Origin: Isoperla grammatica
Taxonomy: Eukaryota; Arthropoda; Insecta; Plecoptera; Perlodidae
Assembly: GCA_945910005.1 (NCBI GenBank)
Contig: OX246739.1
Coordinates: 11,196,292-11,260,291, forward strand
Length of the DNA: 64,000 nucleotides
Reading direction: 5' to 3'
The notes beneath the pieces are model-generated. The model was given only the letters and a program-made list of their open reading frames with translations. It ran no database searches and was not told the DNA's origin. Position numbers and translations under genes: made by a program. This document shows positions 24,216-34,377 of the stretch, piece after piece. Within the stretch, counting starts at the first letter, position 1. The number at the start of each line of letters is the position of its first letter.

Positions 24216-25023
24216 AAGGAAAATTATTTCTGAATTGCTATTGAGTGATATGATTCTCTGCTCTCCTGTGGCTGGATCTAGTCAGCATATTCTTAAATTT
24301 TCTCATGCCACAGCCGCGTTTGTGTACCTTCAGGCTTTATGCAATATCAGCTGCAATGCACATGTGAAGCATTATTGTACAGAAGTACATTTATACTCGT
24401 CCGATATCCTCTGATACTATTCTGTGTTCATTGTTTCAGAACTGAGTGTATGTATATATTCATCGAATTGCATACAATTTCATAATACTTTGTTTTTGTC
24501 GTGAAATTCACGTTTCAATATAAATTACCACGAATGGAACTGCATTTAGCAAAACAAATGAACACCGATATTCAAATGAACGACCCAACACGTCGCTTTT
24601 TTTTGTACCGATTCACGTGGATATTTGAAATAGCGAATTTGCACACTCGCAGTTCAAAGTAAAATTGGATTAGATGAACCTTGCACGCAGAGTAGATGTT
24701 TCTAGGTGTAATAGTTTATAGTCATTCCCTTTAGTGGAATCGAAAAGATAGATTTGCGTGCCCGACCCTCCATCTATAGCCGGGAAGCCAAACCCATGCA
24801 TTATGCTAATCAGAAAGGCTTGTTTGTTAACGTGCCACCCAGAGAAAATTTCATTTTCTTAAATGTCCAAAAAGAAACTTATAGAGAGGAGGAAATGAAA
24901 GAAGGTCTTATCAACTGTTCAAAATTCAAAATACATTTACATTTTTTGGCGGCATATTGACCTGCTTATACTATCGATTATGTTGTGTCCGGACTATAGG
25001 AACTACAAATACAGTGTAAATGG
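24216..25023. other. AT-rich DNA without recognised features
   Basis: No supported gene or repeat; a 68-codon plus-strand frame at 24754-24960 has no recognised motif. Confidence 0.35.
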
Positions 25024-25125
25024 AAGTGTAAGTGTAAGTGTAAGTGTAAGTGTAAGTGTAAGTGTAAGTGTAAGTTTAAGTTTAAGTGTAAGTGTAAGTG
25101 TAAGTGTAAGTGTAAGTGTAAGTGT
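25024..25125. repeat. (AAGTGT)n hexanucleotide tract
   Basis: About 17 units, interrupted near 25073-25084 where two adjacent units read AAGTTT. Confidence 0.97.
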
Positions 25126-26411
25126 GTCAGTGTAAGATGTATTTAACATTCACGCTTTGTTTTTGGTTCCAGAAGTAGTTGCAACACAATTTGAATTTAC
25201 AACGAAATATTAATTTGTTTTGAACATTTGATAAAACCTCTTATATTATAGTTTCACTCTTTATTATAAGGATATTTAAGACTTTTATTTATATTTTATT
25301 TAACTTTGTGGATGTTTAAGAAAATGAAATTTGCTCCGGATGGCACCTTAAAGCGGATATGTAATTATGTTTTGAAAATCATTACTTTCTAAATGTATGA
25401 ACTAAGATCGCATGGAATTCAGCGCACGAGTGTCATGCCGTGAATCACACAAGTCGTCTCACTTACCCTCGTGCTGGCGTCTCCGTAGCGCGCATGCTCT
25501 AGCGCTACCCGCGCGCTAAAAGATGGCAGCTAGGCGAACATGAGGCGATGACAAAGGAGCTAGTTTGTATTGAAGCGGGTCGTACCCTACGTTACAGCAC
25601 CAGTCAAGTTTTAATTAAAGTCTACGCTAGGTGGAATGGGAGTCTGCCTCTTGGCTGTGTAAGCCTTAGTTTCTTATCCTCCGGCATTTGCGCGCAGAAC
25701 ATATACATTCGGAGCGGGCTTATGTGAAGGGGGGTGGGGAGGGGGGGGGAGGGGGGGTATGTTTTCGTCATGAATAAATCTACTTTCACTAGTTATAATC
25801 ATCGATATGAACCGTCATAAGAAAAAACACGAGAAGAGCTAAACGAGACAATGAGTGAAAGATTCGTGAATGATATTGGTAGAGGGAAGAGAGGGGAAGG
25901 CAGAAGAGGTATGTATAGATAATGAATACCTCTAGAAAAGTAGTAGTCAAAGTATGAGCTATGTCATAATCAGCGAAAGGATAATCGTTGCTTGATTACG
26001 CGTAAACAAGTGTATTAAATTCATATATAAATAAAGTATGGGATCCATTTACGGTACAACTTTGTAATAATTGTACTTTGAAGTACTTTCGAAATCGAAT
26101 TGTTTTTAAGACAGGCGACTTTCACTAAAAAAGTATACGCTCGCTCTAACCTACTTAGCTGTACGTTTTTCCTTCGTACGACAATTCCAAGGTAGGTACT
26201 AAAAGTAATTTGCAACGTTAGCGGTCGTGTTTTTGCACAGTTGACGCCCAACGCGCTCAAACCTCTACCTACTACAAGAACAAGAACTACCTAATCGCGT
26301 TTAAATCCAAAGTGACTGACCTCTGGTGGACAAATCGTAAACCAGTATACCTATGGAAAGTTACGGAAAGACCGCTAGTCGTTGTTTTTGTTATTGACGA
26401 GGATAGACAGT
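25126..26411. other. No supported gene; G-rich tract at 25728-25757
   Basis: A purine run of nearly pure G (with T and A breaks) at 25728-25757 could form a quadruplex. A GC-richer patch at 25430-25520 contains GCGCATG and GCGCGC words but no open frame that I can support. Confidence 0.4.
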
Positions 26412-26605
26412 ATAATGATGATGATTTGGGCATTACGTCTCATATTTTTGAAACGATGCTAATCGAAACGATGAGTGGGTGATTGTGATAATGAAAAAAC
26501 GCCACGTCATGCCATCCATGCCCAAGCCAGGATTCGAACCCGGATCGCAGTGACCGCGGTTTACTAGACCAACGCATCATAGACCGCGGCCAACAAGGCT
26601 GGGCG
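26412..26605 (-). mobile_element. tRNA-derived SINE with complete head and tail
   Basis: On the minus strand the head runs GCCCAGCCTTGTTGGCCGCG, A-box-like TTGGTCTAGTAAACC, then the B-box GGTTCGAATCC within CCGGGTTCGAATCCTGG. The tail has ATCACCCACTCATCG, TTTCGATTAGCATCG and TATGAGACGTAATGCCCAAA, ending in (ATC)-type repeats. The tail matches the plus strand at 11338-11430. The head-to-tail order defines this as one SINE family distinct from the 7257 family. Confidence 0.75.
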
Positions 26606-28568
26606 ATAGACAGTATGAGTGAAAGTACAGATTACTCTTCAGAAAGTATTTTTTTTGTTTTCGTAAAAAAAAAAAAAAAACAGTTTTTTGAATAGTTATG
26701 CTGCTAACTATATGAAGCTAAGTCTGCTAAGTAACACTGACAAATATGATATTTTTCCACATGCAAAACTATACAAAATTAAATGGTTTCAAAATTCCGT
26801 ATGGATATTGATTTTAGCCTCTACGAAATGAAACACTAGAATTTATTTTAATGTTCTACCTATACTGGACTATAAAGAATCACCTGCTCATTGTAGTATT
26901 GTAGTGACCAATAGTGATGAAATACTACTACTGTTACTACAATTATAATGATTATTACTTAATACGACTTCTGTTTGAATGAATACAGTAAAATTTAACA
27001 TTTAAAATTTAAAAATATGCGCTAAAACACAATGAGTGAAACAACGCAGAATAAAATGTTACCTGTGATGTGAGTGGGAACCCATTTCAACACGGGGCGT
27101 TTTATCGAGTGTATTCTTTGTTATTTCTGTCACGAGGCCTAGCCGTAATGCAAGCAAACTGTGTCACATGAAACCAACCATGAACGCGCTCCCTCGTTGG
27201 AACTAATGTTATCTAAATGTTGGCACTGCACGGATAAGTGTATCTACCTACCTACCATATAAAATAATATAAATATAATTAAGTAAGTTTGTGTTATCTC
27301 TTAGCGCCTAAGTACACACAGCGATGAGGTTAGCACGGCAAATATAAATGGATACAGCACAAGAGGAATGTAAACAAATAGAAATGAAATAGTCCGCTTT
27401 CGAAACATTACCTTCCAATGAGTCAAGTAGTCTTTACTCGTGAGTTAGGAAGCCACCTCGTAGTGCGTCTGTGTTTACCGACGCGCTCAAACCAATACCA
27501 GCACATCCAGGTAGGCAAATTAAGTTTAGTTCAGTGGTGTGTGTGGCAAGTAATACGTTGAGCTAGTGTTGTATGTGTAAATTATATAATGTGGAATTGT
27601 TGTGTGAGAAATATGGTATGTGCGAATAATATAAAAAATAATATGAATTGTAATAGAAATAGTAAAACTGGTTTTGAAACTAGGATCCTTTAATCCAATT
27701 TTGAGAGACTTTTTCTTTCTATTAGGTACACTCGTCATGTACGCCAACATAGGTAAACCAAGCATCCGACAAAACATATCTGTATTCTAACCACTCTCGT
27801 GGTGATTAAATAGGAGAATAATGTAGGATAATGTAGGTTTGTATGTAGGACACTAGTCCTGTATAATAATCTCTCATAGGTGGGTGGGTGATTAAAGAGG
27901 GGCAACTGCGGATTGTTGAGATATTTCCACGTTTAAGCTCCATCGAGCGGAATAGCCTTAGCTGACTTGTATCGCAATATAAGATGATATAATAGCTTGG
28001 GACGCTATGACAGAGAAACCAGCCAAAGGTTAATCGTGCGTGAGAGAAACGCTGATGTCAAACGGAATATCTTTTTCACGTTCCACGACTTTGCATTTTC
28101 CCTAACGCTGGGTTATATAATATGAGTCGATACATTCCATTGCACACTTACTTTCCTATCAACAACAAATCAATTTATTTCTTGTCATATTGAACCATTT
28201 TCGTGGTTTGATACTCCATTACGAACTGGCGTTACATTTACATAACTCATACAAGTTGTATTTTATTCTTATGTCCCGTCCTTGAGATGTTGTGACCGTC
28301 AACTCAGCAACACAGCGGGAAAAGTGAATGATTTACATCATGATGTTTTGGAATACACCCTATGAAGTGAAACGCATTAGATCGAACGTAGGTTATAGAG
28401 TGTTCGTCTTGCACCGGTCGACTGAGTGAAGCAATCTAGATGAGAACTGTCTGCACTGTAGGCTAAGCGTTATTGAGATAAATCATCAATCTGATAACTG
28501 ATTTACATTGATGATGATGACAAAGATGTTGATTATTATTATTGTTGCTTACGATCCTGTTATTTGAG
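26606..28568. other. AT-rich DNA without supported genes
   Basis: A 16-A run occurs near 26666-26681. The remaining sequence has only short, low-complexity open frames. Confidence 0.35.
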
Positions 28569-28843
28569 ACGATAAGGGGTTCTATAGTCCATACAAACCC
28601 CAGTTGACAACACAGAGACCTTCGAGATCTGAAAGTTGGATCGTTTGGCCAAATCCTGACATTCCTTCCTCTACTAAAGCATCGACCGTTATCATGATTA
28701 ATAGCGATTGTGAGATAATGCAAGCCTCGCCGACCGAAGGTAGTTACGAATCGAGGCGAGAGTGGGGATACTCGTACTTTGGTCAGAGGTTGGTGCAAAC
28801 ACTACCCGAGCTTATGCCCTTTGGCCTACCAACAGCGAAGTAA
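28569..28843 (+). CDS. Putative terminal coding exon (unrecognised product)
   Basis: After a pyrimidine-rich stretch and an AG at 28567-28568, a frame runs from GAT at 28571 to a TAA at 28841-28843, about 91 codons. It has balanced, non-repetitive composition: an N-terminal YSPYKPQL and RSESWIVWPNPDIPS region, then EWGYSYFGQRL and a proline-rich end (ELMPFGLPTAK). GC content is higher than around it. I cannot name a family. A 111-codon frame on the opposite strand overlaps it, so strand and coding status are uncertain; no upstream partner exon was identified. Confidence 0.35.
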
Positions 28844-28947
28844 ATGAACTATAGATTAAGATGAGACAGTACAGTTTAAATGGTATTTGCCCACTAAAAA
28901 ACGAATATGACTATACTTATATTTGCCACGTGTCTAAAGTATACACG

Positions 28948-29164
28948 TATGTATTCACGTGACTTTACAAAGGCCATTAGAGGCAAAAGTCAAACATGCT
29001 TGCCACGAAATATAATAGTTTGAACATGTTAGTCTCATTGAACTTTGAACTTCAACGCCATCTGCAACATTGTGTCTGACCTTGAACTGCTGATCACAAA
29101 CCACTATAGTGATTTTGGCCCCCAATATGGCCGCCATGCGCATGCGCATTACGTGAATACACCT
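28948..29164. mobile_element. MITE, relative of the element at 14047
   Basis: The left end reads TATGTATTCACGTGACTTTA with GGCCATTAGAGGC; the right end on the opposite strand reads GGTGTATTCACGTAATGCGC with GGCGGCCATATTGGGGGCC. Both ends match those at 14047-14387 in order, and the interior shares GAAATAT/ATAGTTTGAACAYG words. It is non-autonomous, and no clear target duplication is seen. Confidence 0.65.
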
Positions 29165-29430
29165 TTCCAGCCAGGCGTACACGGCCACCTTAATACTCTC
29201 CGATTCCGAGTGGTGCCAAGAAAAAATCTCTCTTGTGTAAATCTTTTACAATCCCCTTAATTTATCTCCTTTCTTCCCTCTATCCTCATAACTCTTTGTC
29301 ATTCTTGCCGTGCTCCTTCCATTTCCACCGTCATTCTTAACCGCCTCCTTCTACCTTTTCATTCATCATCTTTATTGATAATTCTCTTTCACGACAATTT
29401 GGCGAGCTTCGTCGCAAATAAATAAAACAG
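29165..29430 (+). repeat. Possible SINE or LINE tail with polypyrimidine stretch
   Basis: CTCTCTTGTGTAAATCTTTT is followed by a C/T-rich stretch and TTTGGCGAGCTTCGTCGCAA with an AATAAATAAAA end. The arrangement resembles 15575-15735. No tRNA head is recognised. Confidence 0.35.
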
Positions 29431-30203
29431 CTCCAATTAGGTTAAACGTTTTATAGATCACGGTAAACGCAAAACAAAACAGAAAACAAATCCGATTGAT
29501 TCTACCATGGACTTACAACTATCTGGATGTGCAACATGGTTGGAATACGCGTCTGCGATTCTCATTTCCGGTTTTTGACATTCTCGGACATTTTAGTCAC
29601 AACAACAATGTAAACAATGTCAAAATCCGAAACTAAAGGGCTACAATGGCTGCCCACAGCCTTCTTTCGTAGCTATTTAATTGGTACATTGATTTGTTAG
29701 CTGATTCAAGTCCAGTAACGAAGTTACTATTAAGTCCATGATTCTACCAAGAAAACTATCAGTCTGTGAGGAACATGTGGTCCTAAGCGCTGCGGCCTCA
29801 TTATTGCGTAGCTAGGAATATCATTCGAGGGAAGTAACACCACAAACACTACACTGCAGATAACTGTTAGTGTTATATGATGAAAGATGTGGATTTATTT
29901 ACGTGTGTGTTCATTCTTCGCGAGTAGGCCTATTGTCACGTGGTCAACACAGTATGGGGCTAGAAAGTGATAAGAAAATGTGGTTAGCAAACCGAGTTTT
30001 CTCAGCCGGCCAGCCGGCGTGACGCATTTATTGCGTAAATTCACGTTCAGCGAGAAATCCACTGAAATAGCTGACGAGCGCAGCCATATTTTGGACTTTT
30101 TTCTTGTTAGTCAAGGTTCACAAACATGATTATCTTGGAAATGGCGAAAGTTTCCCGAAGATTAGATAATATAGCCAAGTCGAAATATATCGATTAACGA
30201 TAT
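29431..30203. other. No supported features
   Basis: Mixed AT-rich DNA. The last part leads into TTTGGTGGAGGTGCCGGGT (about 30204-30222), shared exactly with about 1339-1357. Confidence 0.4.
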
Positions 30204-30236
30204 TTGGTGGAGGTGCCGGGTACTGGTGCTTGCTTA

Positions 30237-30269
30237 CTATTATTAGTATTATTATTATTATTATTATTA

Positions 30270-30342
<73 letters not shown>

Positions 30343-30409
30343 CATTATTATTATTATAATTATTATTATTATCATTATTATTATTTTTATTATTATCATT
30401 ATTATTATA

Positions 30410-30478
<69 letters not shown>

Positions 30479-30500
30479 ATTATTATTAATATTATTATTT
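30237..30500. repeat. (ATT)n microsatellite, about 264 bp
   Basis: An ATT tract with scattered C, G, T and A interruptions; on the strand of the neighbouring LINE this is (AAT)n or (TAA)n. Poly-isoleucine reading frames over it are artefacts. A shorter ATT tract lies beyond the LINE's other end at about 35427-35438. Confidence 0.97.
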
Positions 30501-30618
30501 TATTGTTGCAATACATACAAACTCGGTCAAAACCGGCATAAACATGTTGTACGGACACAAATGTCAAGTATTTCCATGTGTTTACCTTATTAAAATCTAC
30601 TTAGAACTACTTAATATA

Positions 30619-30678
30619 TCTTCTTCTTCTTCTTCTTCTTCTTCTTCTTCTTCTTCTTCTTCTTCTTCTTCTTCTTCT
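30619..30678. repeat. (CTT)n tract at the LINE 3' end
   Basis: Twenty CTT units without interruption, reading (GAA)n on the LINE strand, about 190 bp after the ORF stop. It may be the LINE's own simple-repeat tail, as many non-LTR elements end in short tandem repeats rather than poly(A). Confidence 0.95.
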
Positions 30679-30867
30679 GCTTCTCAAATGCCCACATTTG
30701 GCTATATTCTTAATATATCATTGTCCACATTATTTTTTCCAAACCGAACTGTGGATGCTATGTACGGTCGTGGCCGATTTGTACTCATCCCAGCATTCGC
30801 TCTTTGTACGGTGGAAACCACGAAAACCACCATCGGGATGGAGAACTTCTTGAAGTCTTCATTCTTC

Positions 30868-33800
30868 TTAGTTCAAAAATTTTCGCACTATCCTACACGT
30901 GTTCAAAATAATTGCTTTTTGCATCTCGATGTATATGTTCGGTTGGAGACCAATTAGTTTAATACTGTCATGGAGTTTACGTGGAACAATGCCATTTGCT
31001 GATATAATTAACGGTATAACAGTTACATTATTCTGCTTCCACAACCTTTTTATTTCAATTGATAATTCCTTATATCTGTTTATCTTTTCCCGCCAAGTTG
31101 TCTCTACATTGTGGCATAAAGGGACGGCAACATCAATTAAAATCGTTTCTTGTTTCTTCTTGTCAATAAATATAATATCCGGTCTATTGTGATGTATGGT
31201 TTGGTCTGTAATAACTGCCCGGTCGTAATATAATTTGTAGTCTTTACTATCTAATACCTTTTCAGGCTTGTATTTGTAATACGCAGTGGTTGTGTTTATA
31301 AGTTTATACTTCATGGCTAATTTTTGATGTACAATGTTTGCAACTTGGTTATGCCTATGAAGATAATCTGTTTGACAAAGCATTTTGCACCCAGATACGA
31401 TATGTTCAATTGTTTCGCCGTTCAAATTACATTTTCTACATTTATCTTCCACTGTGACGTCTTTCAGTATGTATTTTTTGTAATTGTTAGTCTTGATTAC
31501 TTTATCTTGAATAGCGATCATAAATCCCTCTGTTTCGCTGAAAATGTCCCCGGACGTTAACCATTTGTTCGATGCTACCCTATCGACGCTATCCTTAAGA
31601 AGTTCTTTATAATGTCTGCTATGTAACGTCTTTTCTGATATTCTGATCTCTTTTGCTGTGTCAGAATTTAGTTTTTGAAGCAAGTTTAAATTTCCGTCAT
31701 TTAAATTGAGGGGAGAAAGCGACTTGTCTGCCGATACTATAGCTCTATGAAGTTGTGAATGTGGACATTTTGTATAAAAGTACTTTCTCAGAATTTCAAT
31801 TTGTTTATAATATAAATTGTTTAAATCAATCAAGCCTCTTCCCCCTTTTTCTCTAGGTAGAGTCACTCGTTCTATTGCTGACTTAGGGTGATGACTTCTG
31901 TATTTGGTGAATGTTGTGCGGGTGAGAATTTCTAGGGCATGAAGTTCTGTCTGTGTCCAGTTAATAATTCCAAATGAATATGTTAGTACCGGTATAGCAT
32001 AAGTGTTAATTGCTTTGATCTTGTTTTTACCATTCAATTGTGTTTTTAAAATTGATCCTATTCGTTTCTTGTATGCAGAAATTAGTTTACTTTTCATCAG
32101 TTTATGATCAATTCGTTTAGCCTGCGCAAATCCTAGATATTTGTATACGTCTTCTTCGTCCATTACTCCAATCCGGTTGTCTTCGTCAATTTCAAACTCT
32201 TCTAATTTCGTAATCTTTCCTTTGATGACATGAAGTGACTTACATTTATCAATTCCAAAATCCATACATATATCTCTACTGAATTCTAACGTTGAGTTAA
32301 GAAGATTCGTCATGTGTGTCGCATTTAAAGCATATAGCTTGAGATCGTCCATGTAGAATAGATGTGAAAGTGTGTGGCAAACCGTATTACCGTCCTTTAT
32401 CTTGAAACCATGTGTAGATTTGTTTAGTATATGAGATAATGGATTTAATGAAAGACAAAACCATAACGCACTAAACGAGTCACCTTGAAAAATACCTCGT
32501 CGGATGTTAACTGGGTCAGTACATATCTGCTCTTTGCCTACGTTTAACTTTAATGTTGTTTTCCAACTCGTCATCGCTGTCCGCAAAAAGTTTACTATCA
32601 ATGGGTTTACTTTATAAATTTCCAGTATCTGTATTAGCCACGAATGTGGTGACGAATCATACGCTTTCTTGTAATCAATATAGCTAACGTGAATGTTTCT
32701 CTTCTTGTTGAAAGCTTGGTTCATTACAACAGAATCGATAATTAATTGTTCCTTACACCCTTGCGACAATTTACGACATCCCTTTTGTTCTTCAGCTAAT
32801 ATATTGTGTTCTTCGCAGTGACTATATATTTTATTTGTTATGCACGATGTCAAGATTTTGTAAATAGTAGGTAAGCATGTAATTGGTCTATATTTACTTG
32901 GATTTTTGGTGTCATTATCTTTTGGTTTAAGAAATGTTATTCCTTCAGTAAAGAAATCTGGTAAATCCTTGTCTCCTAATATAAATTCATTAAGACATTT
33001 AGCAATCTGGGTGTGCATGTTTGAAAACTTCTTGTACCAAAAATTTCGAATGTTATCGTTACCGGGTGCTTTCCAATTATGAGTATTTCGTATCGTTGAT
33101 TTTATATCATTTACACTGATGCCATCAAATGTCATTTCTTCGATATCACTCATTGCCTCGATTTCATCTTGAATCCATGTTGCATTGTGATTGTGCATTA
33201 ATGGGTTACTCCATATCCCACCCCAAAACTGTTCAATCTCTGTCTTCGATGGTATACCATTGCCTACTATTTCTTCTTTATTGTTAATTTGCTGATAGAA
33301 TTCTTTTTCTTTTTCTTTAAACATTTCGTTTTGTTCCTTTCTATCACTACACTCTTTATATCTTCGTAGTCTTTTGGCTAATGCACTTACTTTTTGCTTT
33401 AGAGTATCCAAATATTCGTTTGTAGCCTCGTTCGGTGTTTCATGTATAGTATGGATTTTAAACCTTTCAAATATGTGTTGGCAATAGTGTAATATCTTTT
33501 TAGATCTATTACCCATCCTGAATTGTTCTAATCTCCCAATATCTCTCCTTAACTCGTTGATGCGTTTGACTAATCTTCGTTCCCATTTTGGAGTCTTATT
33601 TGTTTTTATGTTCTGAGAATGTACCAACTTCATTTTTAATCCTAATTGTCTGACCACTGCTACGGCTCCACAATATATTGCTGCATGCACTTCCTCAAAC
33701 GACAATTCTTTCTTCGCGTAATCTAACAATATATGTGCGTTCATTACGTGCATTACTATGTCCATTTGCTTAGACTGTTTAGGTTTAGGAATTCTAGGTC

Positions 33801-34377
33801 TCTTGTTCGGTTCTATATGTGCAAATTCTGACAAAGCATTTTCAAAAGCTAAATGTAATATGTTCTTTAACTCGTCTATTTCTTGTGTGTTTCCTCTTGT
33901 ATTCTCTTCTTGTTCAATGTTATTAATAGGTGGATGTTGGTGATGTACCTCTTGTGTGTTCTGGCCTTCTGGTAGATCTACTTGTTCGATTAATTCTTGT
34001 CGTAGATGGTCACCGTTTCTTGATGCTTCCATGATGTGCTCCTCGTTCGCCAAATCCTCTTCATTTTCTTGATCTATTTGTAGTTCTTCCTCTACTTCAT
34101 GTCTTATTACGTTCAATAGATTAAATGGTAGCATACCATTACTTACAATTATTCTCCTTTGGTCTGCTACTCTTTGTTCGGTTACATCTACTAATGGGTA
34201 TTCACGTGTAAACGCTCGGTGCAGTTCTTGTCGATATCCAACTAATCTAGTTTCTAATAACGTAATTCTATAGTAGTTGCGCATCACACAAATGTTCATA
34301 TTATCTGTCCATTTGATACGCTGCCTCACTCTTCCAGATTTGGTGGTCTGTTGCGATAATACATCAGAAGCATCCAT
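30868..34377 (-). CDS. LINE polyprotein: reverse transcriptase and REL-endonuclease
   Basis: The 1169-residue protein would bind the LINE RNA, nick target DNA and prime reverse transcription from the nick. The N-terminus (about 15-80: KWTDNMNICVMRNYY ... TEQRVADQRR) looks Myb-like. Reverse transcriptase covers about 430-760: WKAPGNDNIRNFW (435-447), KYRPITCLPTIYKILTS, the A-motif YIDYKKAYD with catalytic Asp 568, RRGIFQGDSFSALWF, and FYMDD with Asp 677 and 678. A CCHC knuckle follows at C980-C983-H992-C997 (CX2CX8HX4C). The restriction-like endonuclease has RPD at 1065-1067, Asp 1082 after 14 residues, and a basic/aromatic stretch around 1095-1104. The ATG at 34377 has a good context (A at -3, G at +4) and an in-frame stop 18 nt upstream. 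There are no internal stops, so it may still be active. Family assignment is from motif recognition. Confidence 0.93.
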   Translation of the reverse strand: MDASDVLSQQTTKSGRVRQRIKWTDNMNICVMRNYYRITLLETRLVGYRQELHRAFTREYPLVDVTEQRVADQRRIIVSNGMLPFNLLNVIRHEVEEELQIDQENEEDLANEEHIMEASRNGDHLRQELIEQVDLPEGQNTQEVHHQHPPINNIEQEENTRGNTQEIDELKNILHLAFENALSEFAHIEPNKRPRIPKPKQSKQMDIVMHVMNAHILLDYAKKELSFEEVHAAIYCGAVAVVRQLGLKMKLVHSQNIKTNKTPKWERRLVKRINELRRDIGRLEQFRMGNRSKKILHYCQHIFERFKIHTIHETPNEATNEYLDTLKQKVSALAKRLRRYKECSDRKEQNEMFKEKEKEFYQQINNKEEIVGNGIPSKTEIEQFWGGIWSNPLMHNHNATWIQDEIEAMSDIEEMTFDGISVNDIKSTIRNTHNWKAPGNDNIRNFWYKKFSNMHTQIAKCLNEFILGDKDLPDFFTEGITFLKPKDNDTKNPSKYRPITCLPTIYKILTSCITNKIYSHCEEHNILAEEQKGCRKLSQGCKEQLIIDSVVMNQAFNKKRNIHVSYIDYKKAYDSSPHSWLIQILEIYKVNPLIVNFLRTAMTSWKTTLKLNVGKEQICTDPVNIRRGIFQGDSFSALWFCLSLNPLSHILNKSTHGFKIKDGNTVCHTLSHLFYMDDLKLYALNATHMTNLLNSTLEFSRDICMDFGIDKCKSLHVIKGKITKLEEFEIDEDNRIGVMDEEDVYKYLGFAQAKRIDHKLMKSKLISAYKKRIGSILKTQLNGKNKIKAINTYAIPVLTYSFGIINWTQTELHALEILTRTTFTKYRSHHPKSAIERVTLPREKGGRGLIDLNNLYYKQIEILRKYFYTKCPHSQLHRAIVSADKSLSPLNLNDGNLNLLQKLNSDTAKEIRISEKTLHSRHYKELLKDSVDRVASNKWLTSGDIFSETEGFMIAIQDKVIKTNNYKKYILKDVTVEDKCRKCNLNGETIEHIVSGCKMLCQTDYLHRHNQVANIVHQKLAMKYKLINTTTAYYKYKPEKVLDSKDYKLYYDRAVITDQTIHHNRPDIIFIDKKKQETILIDVAVPLCHNVETTWREKINRYKELSIEIKRLWKQNNVTVIPLIISANGIVPRKLHDSIKLIGLQPNIYIEMQKAIILNTCRIVRKFLN

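Noticed and set aside
30130..30567. Poly-isoleucine frames on both strands
   Set aside because: Translation of the (ATT)n microsatellite.
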